Assembly: GCA_041651995.1 (NCBI GenBank)
Contig: JBAZID010000001.1
Location: 496,001-560,000, forward strand
DNA from: Sulfuricella sp.
Lineage (GTDB): Bacteria; Pseudomonadota; Gammaproteobacteria; Burkholderiales; Sulfuricellaceae
Length of the DNA stretch: 64,000 bases
Reading direction: 5' to 3'
Of the stretch, positions 43,346 through 51,130 are shown piece after piece (positions within the stretch are counted from its first letter, which is position 1; each line of letters starts with the position of its first letter). Under the pieces are notes generated by a model, which was given only the letters and a program-made list of their open reading frames with translations, was not told the DNA's origin and searched no databases. Both the position numbers and the translations under genes were made by a program.

Positions 43346-43380
43346 AGGCAGGCGATTCAACCATACCGAAGGAGCTTGAT

Positions 43381-43821
43381 ATGTCATTCAACAAATTACG
43401 TTTTCCCCTTGTTCTGCTGCTGGCATTCGCGGCATTCCCCCACGTTTCCTACGCGGGCGGCCCGCCGGGTCAGGCGGTGCTCAACGGTCAAAAGGTGCTC
43501 ACCCTGATCAGCCGCGACCCCCCCGGCGTGCGCTGCAACAACAACATGCAGATCGCCGCCGAGCTGTCCAATGTATACAAGCTGCCGGTCCAGATCGTCC
43601 CGGTGGCATTCGCCGGCGCTGGCGCCAAAGCCCCCGCGGTGTATTACGGCGACCAGCTGATCGCGGTGGACGAGGGCGAGCTGAATGGCATGGTGAGTTA
43701 TGCCGAAATCGCCGACATCCTGGAAATCGAAAGCGTGCCGAAGCAGGATCAGCAGGGCCGCCTGATGGAAGTCAAAAAGGATTTCGATACCCTCAAGGCC
43801 GCCATCAAGGCGGGCAACTGA
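43381..43821 (+). CDS. Exported protein of unknown function in sulfur operon
   Basis: 146 residues with a signal peptide (FPLVLLLAFAAFPHVSYA). The body has one Cys (GVRCNNNMQ) in a segment that reads like a redox or thioredoxin-like first helix, and VQIVPVAFAGAGAKAPAVYYGDQLI could be the following strands. I do not recognise the family. It lies 35 bases after the rhodanese gene and one base before the next gene, so it acts in the same operon. Confidence 0.7.
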   Translation: MSFNKLRFPLVLLLAFAAFPHVSYAGGPPGQAVLNGQKVLTLISRDPPGVRCNNNMQIAAELSNVYKLPVQIVPVAFAGAGAKAPAVYYGDQLIAVDEGELNGMVSYAEIADILEIESVPKQDQQGRLMEVKKDFDTLKAAIKAGN

Positions 43822-43822
43822 C

Positions 43823-44173
43823 ATGAGGCGGCTGGCGGCTGGCATTGTTGTTGCGCTGTCCTTCCCAGCCGCCCATGCCGGGGAGTTGCAGGCATGGGAA
43901 GGCTGGATCGTGGGCGGGCCGTGCGCCGAACGGCTCCAGGTGGCTGATTGCCCTTTGCATTACGTGGACCAGCCGGTGCTGTTGCTGGAAAACGGGCAGA
44001 AACTGGCTTTCCTGTCCGGCGAGGGCAAGGCCATTTCCGCCGAGGAGGTGGACAAGGCCTACGCCAAGAAAGTGCGCCTCAGCGGCGAGGTCAAGAGCGG
44101 CGTGCTGCACCCGGTCAAGCTCGACCTGCTGGAAATCAGCGGCGAGCGCAAGTTCTTCAAGGGCTGCCTGTGA
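43823..44173 (+). CDS. Small exported protein of unknown function
   Basis: 116 residues with a signal peptide (LAAGIVVALSFPAAHA). The mature part has a Cys pair, PCAERLQVADC, that could form a disulfide, and a third Cys at the C-terminus. It reads as a small beta-rich domain. The family was not recognised. It is tightly packed between the protein above and the thioredoxin-like gene, whose GTG start overlaps its stop. Confidence 0.65.
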   Translation: MRRLAAGIVVALSFPAAHAGELQAWEGWIVGGPCAERLQVADCPLHYVDQPVLLLENGQKLAFLSGEGKAISAEEVDKAYAKKVRLSGEVKSGVLHPVKLDLLEISGERKFFKGCL

Positions 44174-44712
44174 TCGGCCGCATCCTTCTTGTCATGCTGC
44201 TGACGGCAATGCTGGCACTGCCGGCGGGGGCGGGCACGCTGGATCGGGAGTTGGCCAAGGCGGCGGGAATGGAAGCCTATCCGGTGCCGCTCAAGGCGGC
44301 GGCATTCGAGCTGCCCGCGCTGACAGGCGAAGCGCGCGCCAAGGCGCATTACCGGGGCAAGGTGGTGCTGCTCAACTTCTGGGCTAGCTGGTGTCCGCCC
44401 TGCCGCGAAGAGTTTCCCTCGCTGGAACGCCTGCAGCAGGCCCTGGGCGGCAAGGATTTCACCGTGCTGGCGGTGAGCGTGCGCGACAGCGAGGACGGCA
44501 TCGCCCGCTTCCTTGGTGGCCGCGCGCCGCCCTTCGACGTGCTGCTCGACACCGAGGGCAAGACCGCGCAGAACTACCGCGCCATGGGCGTGCCGGTGAC
44601 CTATCTGCTCGACCGCGAGGGGCGCATGCTGGCAGGCAAGACCGGGCCGCAAGCGTGGGATAGCGCGGAAATGCAGCGGTTGATCCGCACGGCGATCGAG
44701 AAAGCTCAATGA
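44170..44712 (+). CDS. TlpA/ResA-type thioredoxin-like protein
   Basis: 180 residues from a GTG at 44170 that overlaps the previous stop (GTGA). A signal peptide or anchor is followed by a thioredoxin fold with LLNFWASWCPPCREEFP, active-site CPPC, and the cis-Pro segment MGVPVTYLLDREG. It would reduce or oxidise disulfides or persulfides in the periplasm, perhaps on the neighbouring rhodaneses or cofactors. The translational overlap links it to the operon. Confidence 0.88.
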   Translation: MIGRILLVMLLTAMLALPAGAGTLDRELAKAAGMEAYPVPLKAAAFELPALTGEARAKAHYRGKVVLLNFWASWCPPCREEFPSLERLQQALGGKDFTVLAVSVRDSEDGIARFLGGRAPPFDVLLDTEGKTAQNYRAMGVPVTYLLDREGRMLAGKTGPQAWDSAEMQRLIRTAIEKAQ

Positions 44713-44765
44713 GCCGCTTGGTAGTGGCCACCTCGGTTAATGAAACACCTTACAAGATTGCTCTG

Positions 44766-44856
44766 CGTTGTACCCCAAACCCCTCCCGGCCTCCCCTTAT
44801 CAGGGGAGGTGACAGGCTCTCCCCCTGATAAGGGGGAGTTGGAGGGGGTTTGGCTC
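44766..44856. repeat. Inverted repeat, CCCCTTATCAGGGGAGG family
   Basis: ACCCCAAACCCCTCCCGGCC and GGAGGGGGTTTGG with CCTTATCAGG/CCTGATAAGG form a hairpin, a relative of that at 31267. It lies between the thioredoxin and rhodanese genes. Confidence 0.8.
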
Positions 44857-44884
44857 TAAACGAGATAAGGCAAGGAGAAGAAAC

Positions 44885-45739
44885 ATGCGTTTCATCTGGC
44901 TGATAGCAATGTGTCTACCGTTCGCCGTCCAGGCGGCAAACGAGCCGTCTTTCCTGGTTTCCACCGAACAGCTGGCGGCCGAGCTGAAGACCGGCAAGGT
45001 CCGCTTGCTCGACACCGAGAACGGCGAGAATTTCAGCCGCGCCCACCTCCCCGGCGCAGTCAACCTCTACTTCATGGATCTCGAGGACGCCGAGGAAAAC
45101 GCCAAGACCGGCCAGCCGATCTTCCCGCAGTTGGCGGCTTCCAAGTTCGGCGCACTGGGGCTGACGCGCGAGGCCGACCTCGTGGTGTACGACAGCGGCG
45201 ACGGGCGCGGCGCCTCGGCGGCGTGGTACATCCTGCGCTATCTCGGGCACGACAAGGTACGCGTCCTCGACGGCGGCTTCCGAAAGTGGCTCAAGGAGGG
45301 CCGCGCCGTAACCCAGGAAACGGCCAAGCCCGCCAAGGCGATTTACGCGGCCAAGCCGCGCACCGACTGGGCGGTGAAGACCGGCTCGCTGCCTGCGTCG
45401 GGCGCCCTGCTGCTGGACGCGCGCGGGCTGGCGGAGTTTTCCGGCAAGGATAACGGCGGCGCGCGCCAGGGCGGCCACATCCCGAACGCACGCAGCTTTC
45501 CCTGGAGCCAGTTGAGCGGCGACCTGGCGACCTTCAAGCAGGCCGAGGCGATGAAAAAAGCCCTGCTCGACGCCGGCATCACCCCGGACAAGGAAATCGT
45601 CACCTACTGCAACGGCGGCCTGGGACGCTCCACCTTCCTGTTCGCCGCACTCACCCAGCTCGGCTACGACAAGGTCAGGGTCTATCCCGGCTCGTGGATC
45701 GAGTGGGCCTCCGACCCGGCTCGGCCAATCGAGAGGTAG
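44885..45739 (+). CDS. Exported two-domain sulfurtransferase (rhodanese)
   Basis: 284 residues with a signal peptide (IWLIAMCLPFAVQA). Two rhodanese domains follow. The first (about 20-140) has YDSGDGRGAS where the catalytic Cys would be, so it is inactive. The second (about 165-284) has TYCNGGLGRS with the active Cys near residue 240. It would be a periplasmic thiosulfate or persulfide sulfurtransferase. It directly precedes the molybdoenzyme genes by 2 bases. Confidence 0.88.
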   Translation: MRFIWLIAMCLPFAVQAANEPSFLVSTEQLAAELKTGKVRLLDTENGENFSRAHLPGAVNLYFMDLEDAEENAKTGQPIFPQLAASKFGALGLTREADLVVYDSGDGRGASAAWYILRYLGHDKVRVLDGGFRKWLKEGRAVTQETAKPAKAIYAAKPRTDWAVKTGSLPASGALLLDARGLAEFSGKDNGGARQGGHIPNARSFPWSQLSGDLATFKQAEAMKKALLDAGITPDKEIVTYCNGGLGRSTFLFAALTQLGYDKVRVYPGSWIEWASDPARPIER

Positions 45740-45741
45740 CT

Positions 45742-48495
45742 ATGAAACGGCGCGATTTCCTCAAAAGCACCGCCTACTGCGGCTTGGCGTTGGCCTTCGG
45801 CGGGCCGCTCACCAGCCTGCGCGCATTTGCCGCCGCGCCCGGCCCGCTCCGCGCCTGGGAGAATCTTTACCGCCAGGAATTCCTCGGCACCCGTGGCGAC
45901 GCCCAGGGCTTTGCTTTCCACTGCTCCAACTGCCAGGGCAACTGCGCCTGGAAGGTGTACGCCAAGGACGGCAAGGTGACGCGCGAGGAGCAGTCGGCCT
46001 CCTATCCGCAGATCAATCCGAACATCCCCGACGCCAACCCGCGCGGCTGCAACAAGGGGATTATTCATTCCAAACAGATGTACCAGGCCGACCGCCTGCT
46101 CCATCCCATGAAACGCACGGGCAAGCGCGGCGAAGGCCGATGGGAGCGGGTCTCCTGGGAGTCAGCCGCCGCCGACATCGCCACCCGCGTGGTGGACACC
46201 CTGACCCAGGACGGTCTCAGCGCGCTCATGCTGCACTGCGGCACCGGCATCCTCTCCCAGGGGCGGCGCGCCGGGCCGCTGCGCCTGGGGTCTCTTTTGG
46301 GTGCGCAGCGGCTTTACCCTGCCAGCGCGGTGGGCGACATGTTCACCGGCGCCTCGCTCGCTTATGGCATCGCCACCGTCGGCCATTCGCTGGATGCCTG
46401 GTTCGAGGCGAAAACCATCATCCTGTGGGGCATCAACGCGGCGGTGACGCGCATTCCCGACGCGCATTACCTGAGCGAGGCGCGCTACAACGGCGCCAAA
46501 ATTTACTGCATCACGCCCGAATACAACGCCACCGCCAAGCTTTCCACCGACTGGGTGCCGGTCAAGGCGGGAACGGACAGCTTCCTGGCGATGTCGCTGC
46601 TGCACGTGCTGTTCCGCGATAACCTCATCGATACCGATTTCGTCCGCGAGCAGAGCGACCTGCCTTTCCTGGTGCGGCTCGATAACGGCGATCTGCTGCG
46701 TCACCGCGACCTGCGCGACAAGGGCAAGGACGACGTGTTCTACTGCTGGGACGAGGCGACCAACAGCGCCCAGACCATGCCCGGCACCATGGGGCATTTC
46801 AAGAAATCGCTGCGACTCGTCAAGCTCAAGCCCGCGCTGAGCGGCACTTGGGAAGTCAAGGGCAAGGACGGCAAGTCCATCCCCGTCACCACGGTGTACG
46901 AGCAGGCCCGCGCCGAGGCGCTGAAATTTCCGCCTGCGCTGACACGGGAGCAGACCGGCGTCCACCCCGATCTGGTGGAGCGCATGGCAAAAGACCTCGC
47001 GGGTGCCGACAAGGCCATCATCAACATCGGTTTCTCGCTGCACAAGTACGTTTCCGGCACCATGACCTGCTGGGGCGCGGCGCTGGCCTGCGCGCTGACC
47101 GGCCACGCGGGGGAGCGCGGCGGGCTGGACACCGAGAACAACTGGAGTCTGGGCGGCATCGGGCCGCTCTCCAGCCCCAAGCCGGCGCGCTTCGCCTCCG
47201 GTTTCTTCAGCGAATGGATGAACGGCGGCATGGAGGAAACCATGCGGCGCCATTACTCCGACGCCCACCTGAAAAGCACGGCCGGATTTGACCACGCCGA
47301 AACCGCCCATCTCGCGGAGAAGTTCCGCCAGACCAGCAACGCCTATTTCGGCAAGCCCAAGGCTGTGCTGCTGTTCGCCGACAACATGCTGCAGCGCAAC
47401 AAGTCGGAGTCGAACTACCGGCGCAACTTCATCGAAAGCCTGGAGCTGTTCGTCAACGTCAACCACCGCATGGATTCCACCGCGCTGTGGGCGGACTACG
47501 TGCTGCCGGCCAAGAGCCAGTACGAAAGCTGGGACCTGCGCGGCGAACTCGGTTACCACCGTTTCTGCAACATCACCGTGCCGCCCAAGGGGCTGAAGCC
47601 GGTGGGTGAGACCAAATCTGAATGGGAAATCTGCCTGCTGCTGGCCCAGGCGATCTCGAAAGAGGCGCAGAAACGCGGTATCGCGGCCATCCCCGACCCG
47701 GACTATCTCGAAACCAAGGGCGACAAGGCCGCGCCGGTGATGCGCGACCTTCAGCGCCTGCCGGAGGATTTCACGGACGGCGGCAAGCTGATGACCGACG
47801 AGGACGTGGTGCGCTGGGTGATGAACAACGTCCCGGCGATCAAGCCGTGGACGCCGGAGGATGCGATGAAGCGCGGCTTCGTCACGCTCAACCGCGAGGC
47901 GGGTTTCAACTCGCCGCTCTATGCCAACCGGCCGTTCCATTCCTTCGAGTACAACGTCTACCTGCGCCAGCCCTACAAGACCCTGTCCGGGCGGCAGCAG
48001 TTCTATGTTGATCACCCGGTGTTCAAGAAGCTGGGCTGCCCCACGCCCACGGCGATGAAGCCGTTGCGGCCCAATACCTTCCCCTTCGCCTTCTACACGC
48101 CCCACACCCGCCATGGCATCCATTCCCAGTGGCGCAGCAACACCCTGCTGCTGCGCCTGCAGCGCGGCGAGCCTTATATCTGGCTCAACCCCCGGACGGC
48201 TGCGGGGAAAGGCATCGCCGAGGGCGACCCGGTGCGGGTGTTCAACGACATCGGAGCATTTCAGGCGCGCGCCAAGCTGATGCCGGGCGTGCCGCCGGAT
48301 TCGGTGGTGATGGACCATGCCTGGGAGCCCTACCAGTTCAAGCAACGCCTCGGCCTCAACAACGCCGTGGCCGGGCTGCTCTCGCCGCTGGAACTGGTGG
48401 ACGGCTGGGGCCACCTCACCTTCAACCCCAACTGGGACGGCAACATGATCGCCTTCGAATCGGCGGTGGATGTGGAGAAGGAGACGGAGGCATGA
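45742..48495 (+). CDS. Molybdopterin oxidoreductase, catalytic subunit (type II DMSO reductase family)
   Basis: 917 residues from the ATG at 45742 (GAGAGG upstream). A Tat signal (RRDFLK) begins it. The first iron-sulfur site reads H60-x3-C64-x3-C68-x34-C103, the same spacing as in NarG-type enzymes. The rest follows the molybdopterin oxidoreductase layout, with VGDMFTGA perhaps carrying the Mo-binding Asp and a C-terminal MopB domain (FYTPHTRHGIHSQWRSN). Relatives include selenate, chlorate and nitrate reductases and ethylbenzene and dimethylsulfide dehydrogenases. Surrounding sulfur genes hint at a sulfur compound as substrate; the true one is unknown. Confidence 0.9.
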   Translation: MKRRDFLKSTAYCGLALAFGGPLTSLRAFAAAPGPLRAWENLYRQEFLGTRGDAQGFAFHCSNCQGNCAWKVYAKDGKVTREEQSASYPQINPNIPDANPRGCNKGIIHSKQMYQADRLLHPMKRTGKRGEGRWERVSWESAAADIATRVVDTLTQDGLSALMLHCGTGILSQGRRAGPLRLGSLLGAQRLYPASAVGDMFTGASLAYGIATVGHSLDAWFEAKTIILWGINAAVTRIPDAHYLSEARYNGAKIYCITPEYNATAKLSTDWVPVKAGTDSFLAMSLLHVLFRDNLIDTDFVREQSDLPFLVRLDNGDLLRHRDLRDKGKDDVFYCWDEATNSAQTMPGTMGHFKKSLRLVKLKPALSGTWEVKGKDGKSIPVTTVYEQARAEALKFPPALTREQTGVHPDLVERMAKDLAGADKAIINIGFSLHKYVSGTMTCWGAALACALTGHAGERGGLDTENNWSLGGIGPLSSPKPARFASGFFSEWMNGGMEETMRRHYSDAHLKSTAGFDHAETAHLAEKFRQTSNAYFGKPKAVLLFADNMLQRNKSESNYRRNFIESLELFVNVNHRMDSTALWADYVLPAKSQYESWDLRGELGYHRFCNITVPPKGLKPVGETKSEWEICLLLAQAISKEAQKRGIAAIPDPDYLETKGDKAAPVMRDLQRLPEDFTDGGKLMTDEDVVRWVMNNVPAIKPWTPEDAMKRGFVTLNREAGFNSPLYANRPFHSFEYNVYLRQPYKTLSGRQQFYVDHPVFKKLGCPTPTAMKPLRPNTFPFAFYTPHTRHGIHSQWRSNTLLLRLQRGEPYIWLNPRTAAGKGIAEGDPVRVFNDIGAFQARAKLMPGVPPDSVVMDHAWEPYQFKQRLGLNNAVAGLLSPLELVDGWGHLTFNPNWDGNMIAFESAVDVEKETEA

Positions 48496-49475
48496 GACAG
48501 CTCGGCATGGTCATCGACCTCAACAAATGCATCGGCTGCCAGACCTGCACCCTGGCCTGCAAGACCCAGTGGACCGACCGGGGCGGGCGCGAGTTCATGT
48601 ACTGGAACCACGTCGAAACCAGGCCCGGCCTGGGCTACCCGCGCGACTGGGAAAAGGCCGGCGGCGGCTGGGACAACGGCAAGCTCAAGCCCGGGCGGCT
48701 GCCGCGCCTGGCGGAAGATTACGGCGTGCCGGCAGAGTTCAACCACGACGCGCTATTCGAGCCGGGCGACGCCCCGCTGCGCCCGAAGGAGACGATGCAG
48801 TGGGGGCCGAACTGGCAGGAAGACCAGGGCGCGGGCGAATTTCCCAACAGCCATTTCTTCTACCTGCCGCGCCTGTGCAACCACTGCACCAAGCCCGCGT
48901 GCCTCGCCGCCTGCCCGCGCCAGGCAATCTACAAGCGCGAGCAGGACGGCATCGTGCTGATCGACCAGGAGCGCTGCCGCGGCTACCGCTACTGTGTCGC
49001 CGCCTGCCCCTACAAGAAGATTTACTTCAACCCGCTGGCGGGCAAATCCGAAAAGTGCATTTTCTGCTATCCGCGCGTGGAAAGCGGCCTGCCCCAGGCC
49101 TGCGCCTACCAGTGCGTCGGGCGGGCGCGCCACGTCGCCTATCTGGACGACACTGGCGGGGCGGTGCACCGGCTGGTCAACGAATGGAAGGTGGCGCTAC
49201 CGCTTCACCCCGAGCACGGCACCCAGCCCAATGTCTATTACGTGCCGCCGCTGTCGCCTTCCACCTTCGACGCTGATGGCAAACCCACCGGCCAGCCGCG
49301 CATTCCTGACGAATATCTGGAAGAACTGTTCGGGCCGGCGGTTCATGCCGCGCTGGCCACCCTGAAGCAGGAAATCGCCCGGAAGGAAAAGGGCGAACCC
49401 TCGGCGATGATGGACCTGCTGATCGCATTCCGCCACGGCGACATGTTTAGGCTGAACCCGCCCAAGGAGGGATGA
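48492..49475 (+). CDS. Iron-sulfur electron-transfer subunit of the molybdoenzyme
   Basis: 327 residues, starting four bases inside the catalytic subunit gene (ATGA). It has four Cys clusters of NarH/EbdB/DdhB type: CIGCQTCTLAC (residues 13-23), CNHCTKPACLAAC, CRGYRYCVAAC and CIFCYPRVESGLPQAC. CRGYRYC, with Tyr where Cys is usual, suggests one 3Fe-4S centre. It should carry electrons between the Mo site and the gamma subunit. It is translationally coupled on both sides. Confidence 0.92.
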   Translation: MRQLGMVIDLNKCIGCQTCTLACKTQWTDRGGREFMYWNHVETRPGLGYPRDWEKAGGGWDNGKLKPGRLPRLAEDYGVPAEFNHDALFEPGDAPLRPKETMQWGPNWQEDQGAGEFPNSHFFYLPRLCNHCTKPACLAACPRQAIYKREQDGIVLIDQERCRGYRYCVAACPYKKIYFNPLAGKSEKCIFCYPRVESGLPQACAYQCVGRARHVAYLDDTGGAVHRLVNEWKVALPLHPEHGTQPNVYYVPPLSPSTFDADGKPTGQPRIPDEYLEELFGPAVHAALATLKQEIARKEKGEPSAMMDLLIAFRHGDMFRLNPPKEG

Positions 49476-50572
49476 TGAAGCCTATGCGCTTAAATATATG
49501 TAGGTCGGCCTTCAGGCCGACAACTCGGCCTGAAGGCCGACCTACATCAAGCCGCGAATACTTGATGCTCGCCTCTCTATTGTTGCCGCTGCTGGCACCG
49601 GGCAGCGCGCTCGCGGCGCCCTCCGAACTCGACCTGCTGCGCCAGGCGGGGCGGGTCATGGAGGCAGGCGTCACTACGGACATGCCACCGCTGGCCCCAG
49701 GCGACCCGGCCTGGGGCACAGCGCCCGCAATGCTGCTCAAGATCTATCCCCAGCGCAGCACGGCGCCCGGCTTCGAGGAGGCCGCTCCGGCCACGCTGAA
49801 AGTGCAGGCGCTGGCGGGGAAAGGCCATCTCGCGCTGAGGCTGGCGTGGGCGGACAAAAGCGAGGACCGGCTTGACCCCAAAAGCACCGACCGCTTCGCC
49901 GATGCGGCGGCGGTGCAGTTTCCCGCCAGGCCGGGGCGGCTTCTGCCTTACATCGGCATGGGTGAGCCGAACAATCCGGTTTCATTGTGGTTCTGGCGCG
50001 CCGGAACGGTGCCCGAACTGGCCGAGGCGCGCGGTTTCGGCTCCTTGAGCGCACGACCGGGCACAGGTCCGGAAGTCGATGCGGTACATGGCGCAGGCGA
50101 ATGGGCGGTGGTTCTGCGAGCGCCGCTTGCAGCCAATGCGGGCAGCCCCCTGCCGGTCGCTTTCGCTGTCTGGGACGGTGCGGCCCAAGGGCGAGACGGG
50201 CGCAAATGGCTGTCATCCTGGCAACTGCTGCGCCTGCCCGGCATGCGGGACGACCGGGCGCGGCTGCGCGCTTACGCCGCCGAGGCGTTCACGGTGGGCA
50301 ACGCCATGCGCGGCGAGAAACTGGCGGCGGAGCGCGGCTGTAGCGCCTGCCACCGCCTGCCCGACGGGCCGGCCTTCGACACCGGCCCCGCCCTGCTCAA
50401 CGCCGGCGGCATCCACTGGCCGGGCTATATGCGGCGCGCAATTCTGCAATCTTCTTCCTTTATCGTACCGGGCAAGGGCTATGGCGCCAACGGCGTTTCC
50501 CTGATGCCCGACATGGAATGGCGCGACGGGGAAGTGGAAGACCTGGTGGCTTATCTGACTTCGTTAAAGTAA
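49472..50572 (+). CDS. Heme-binding gamma subunit fused to a cytochrome c domain
   Basis: 366 residues from the ATG at 49472, or 335 from the ATG at 49565 where a signal peptide (LASLLLPLLAPGSALA) starts. Residues about 60-270 have the ethylbenzene dehydrogenase gamma-type fold (WGTAPAMLLKIYPQRSTA, AVQFPARPG), which binds heme b in relatives. The C-terminus adds a c-type domain with CSACHRLP (residues 290-294) and a probable Met ligand in SLMPDMEW. Such a fusion is not usual in this subunit. A palindromic repeat at 49499-49546 lies in the 5' end and encodes 16 residues of the long form. Confidence 0.82.
   Translation: MMKPMRLNICRSAFRPTTRPEGRPTSSREYLMLASLLLPLLAPGSALAAPSELDLLRQAGRVMEAGVTTDMPPLAPGDPAWGTAPAMLLKIYPQRSTAPGFEEAAPATLKVQALAGKGHLALRLAWADKSEDRLDPKSTDRFADAAAVQFPARPGRLLPYIGMGEPNNPVSLWFWRAGTVPELAEARGFGSLSARPGTGPEVDAVHGAGEWAVVLRAPLAANAGSPLPVAFAVWDGAAQGRDGRKWLSSWQLLRLPGMRDDRARLRAYAAEAFTVGNAMRGEKLAAERGCSACHRLPDGPAFDTGPALLNAGGIHWPGYMRRAILQSSSFIVPGKGYGANGVSLMPDMEWRDGEVEDLVAYLTSLK
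49499..49546. repeat. Palindromic repeat in the 5' end of the gamma-subunit gene
   Basis: TGTAGGTCGGCCTTCAGGCC pairs with GGCCTGAAGGCCGACCTACA. The repeat keeps the reading frame open from the overlap start at 49472. Confidence 0.85.
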
Positions 50573-50583
50573 AGGAGAGCAAC

Positions 50584-50934
50584 ATGAAAACTCTATTCAT
50601 CCTCAACGATCCGCCCTACGGCACCGAGCGCAGCTACAACGGCTTTCGCCTGGCGCGGGCGCTGACAAAGATCGAGGGCAACGAAATCCGCGTGTTCCTG
50701 CTGGGCGATGCGGCCCTGTGCGCCAAGGCGGGACAGAAGGTGCCGCAAGGCTATTACAACATCGAGTTCTTCGCCCAGAGCATCCTGAAGCGCGGCGGGG
50801 AGATCGGCGTATGCGGGGTGTGCATGGATGCGCGGGGATTGAAGGATGAAGAACTCATCCCGGGCAGCCAGCACAGCACGCTGGAGCATCTGGCCGAGTG
50901 GACCCTATGGGCGGAGAAGGTGCTCACGTTTTGA
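50584..50934 (+). CDS. DsrE/YchN-like small protein
   Basis: 116 residues of the DsrE/DsrF-like fold: KTLFILNDPPYGTERSYNGFRLARAL, then GEIGVCGVCMDARG with a CGxC pair that may carry persulfide. Related proteins shuttle sulfur between carriers in sulfur oxidisers. The gene ends the molybdoenzyme operon, 11 bases after the gamma-subunit gene. It has no signal peptide, so it is cytoplasmic. Confidence 0.85.
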   Translation: MKTLFILNDPPYGTERSYNGFRLARALTKIEGNEIRVFLLGDAALCAKAGQKVPQGYYNIEFFAQSILKRGGEIGVCGVCMDARGLKDEELIPGSQHSTLEHLAEWTLWAEKVLTF

Positions 50935-51022
50935 ACGTATGGGCGTCTCTAATGTTGAATACTTGCAGTCAACATAAAACGCATGGATGCCATAGATGCT
51001 CTGGCGCGCCCACATCCTGACG

Positions 51023-51104
51023 GTCATTGCGAGCGTAGCGAAGCAATCTTGTTTTGTTGAATTCAACGACAAAGATCAGATTGCTTCGCTACGCTCGCAA
51101 TGAC
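51023..51104. repeat. Perfect inverted repeat, TCATTGCGAGCG family
   Basis: GTCATTGCGAGCGTAGCGAA and its exact complement flank a short AT-rich loop. A degraded copy is at 18294. It lies between the DsrE gene and the flavoprotein gene and may end transcription. Confidence 0.9.
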
Positions 51105-51130
51105 AGTTGACACATCATCCAGGATATTTC

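Noticed and set aside
46162..48414. A 750-codon open frame opposite the molybdoenzyme catalytic gene
   Set aside because: High-GC antisense shadow; the plus-strand product has intact family motifs and translational coupling.
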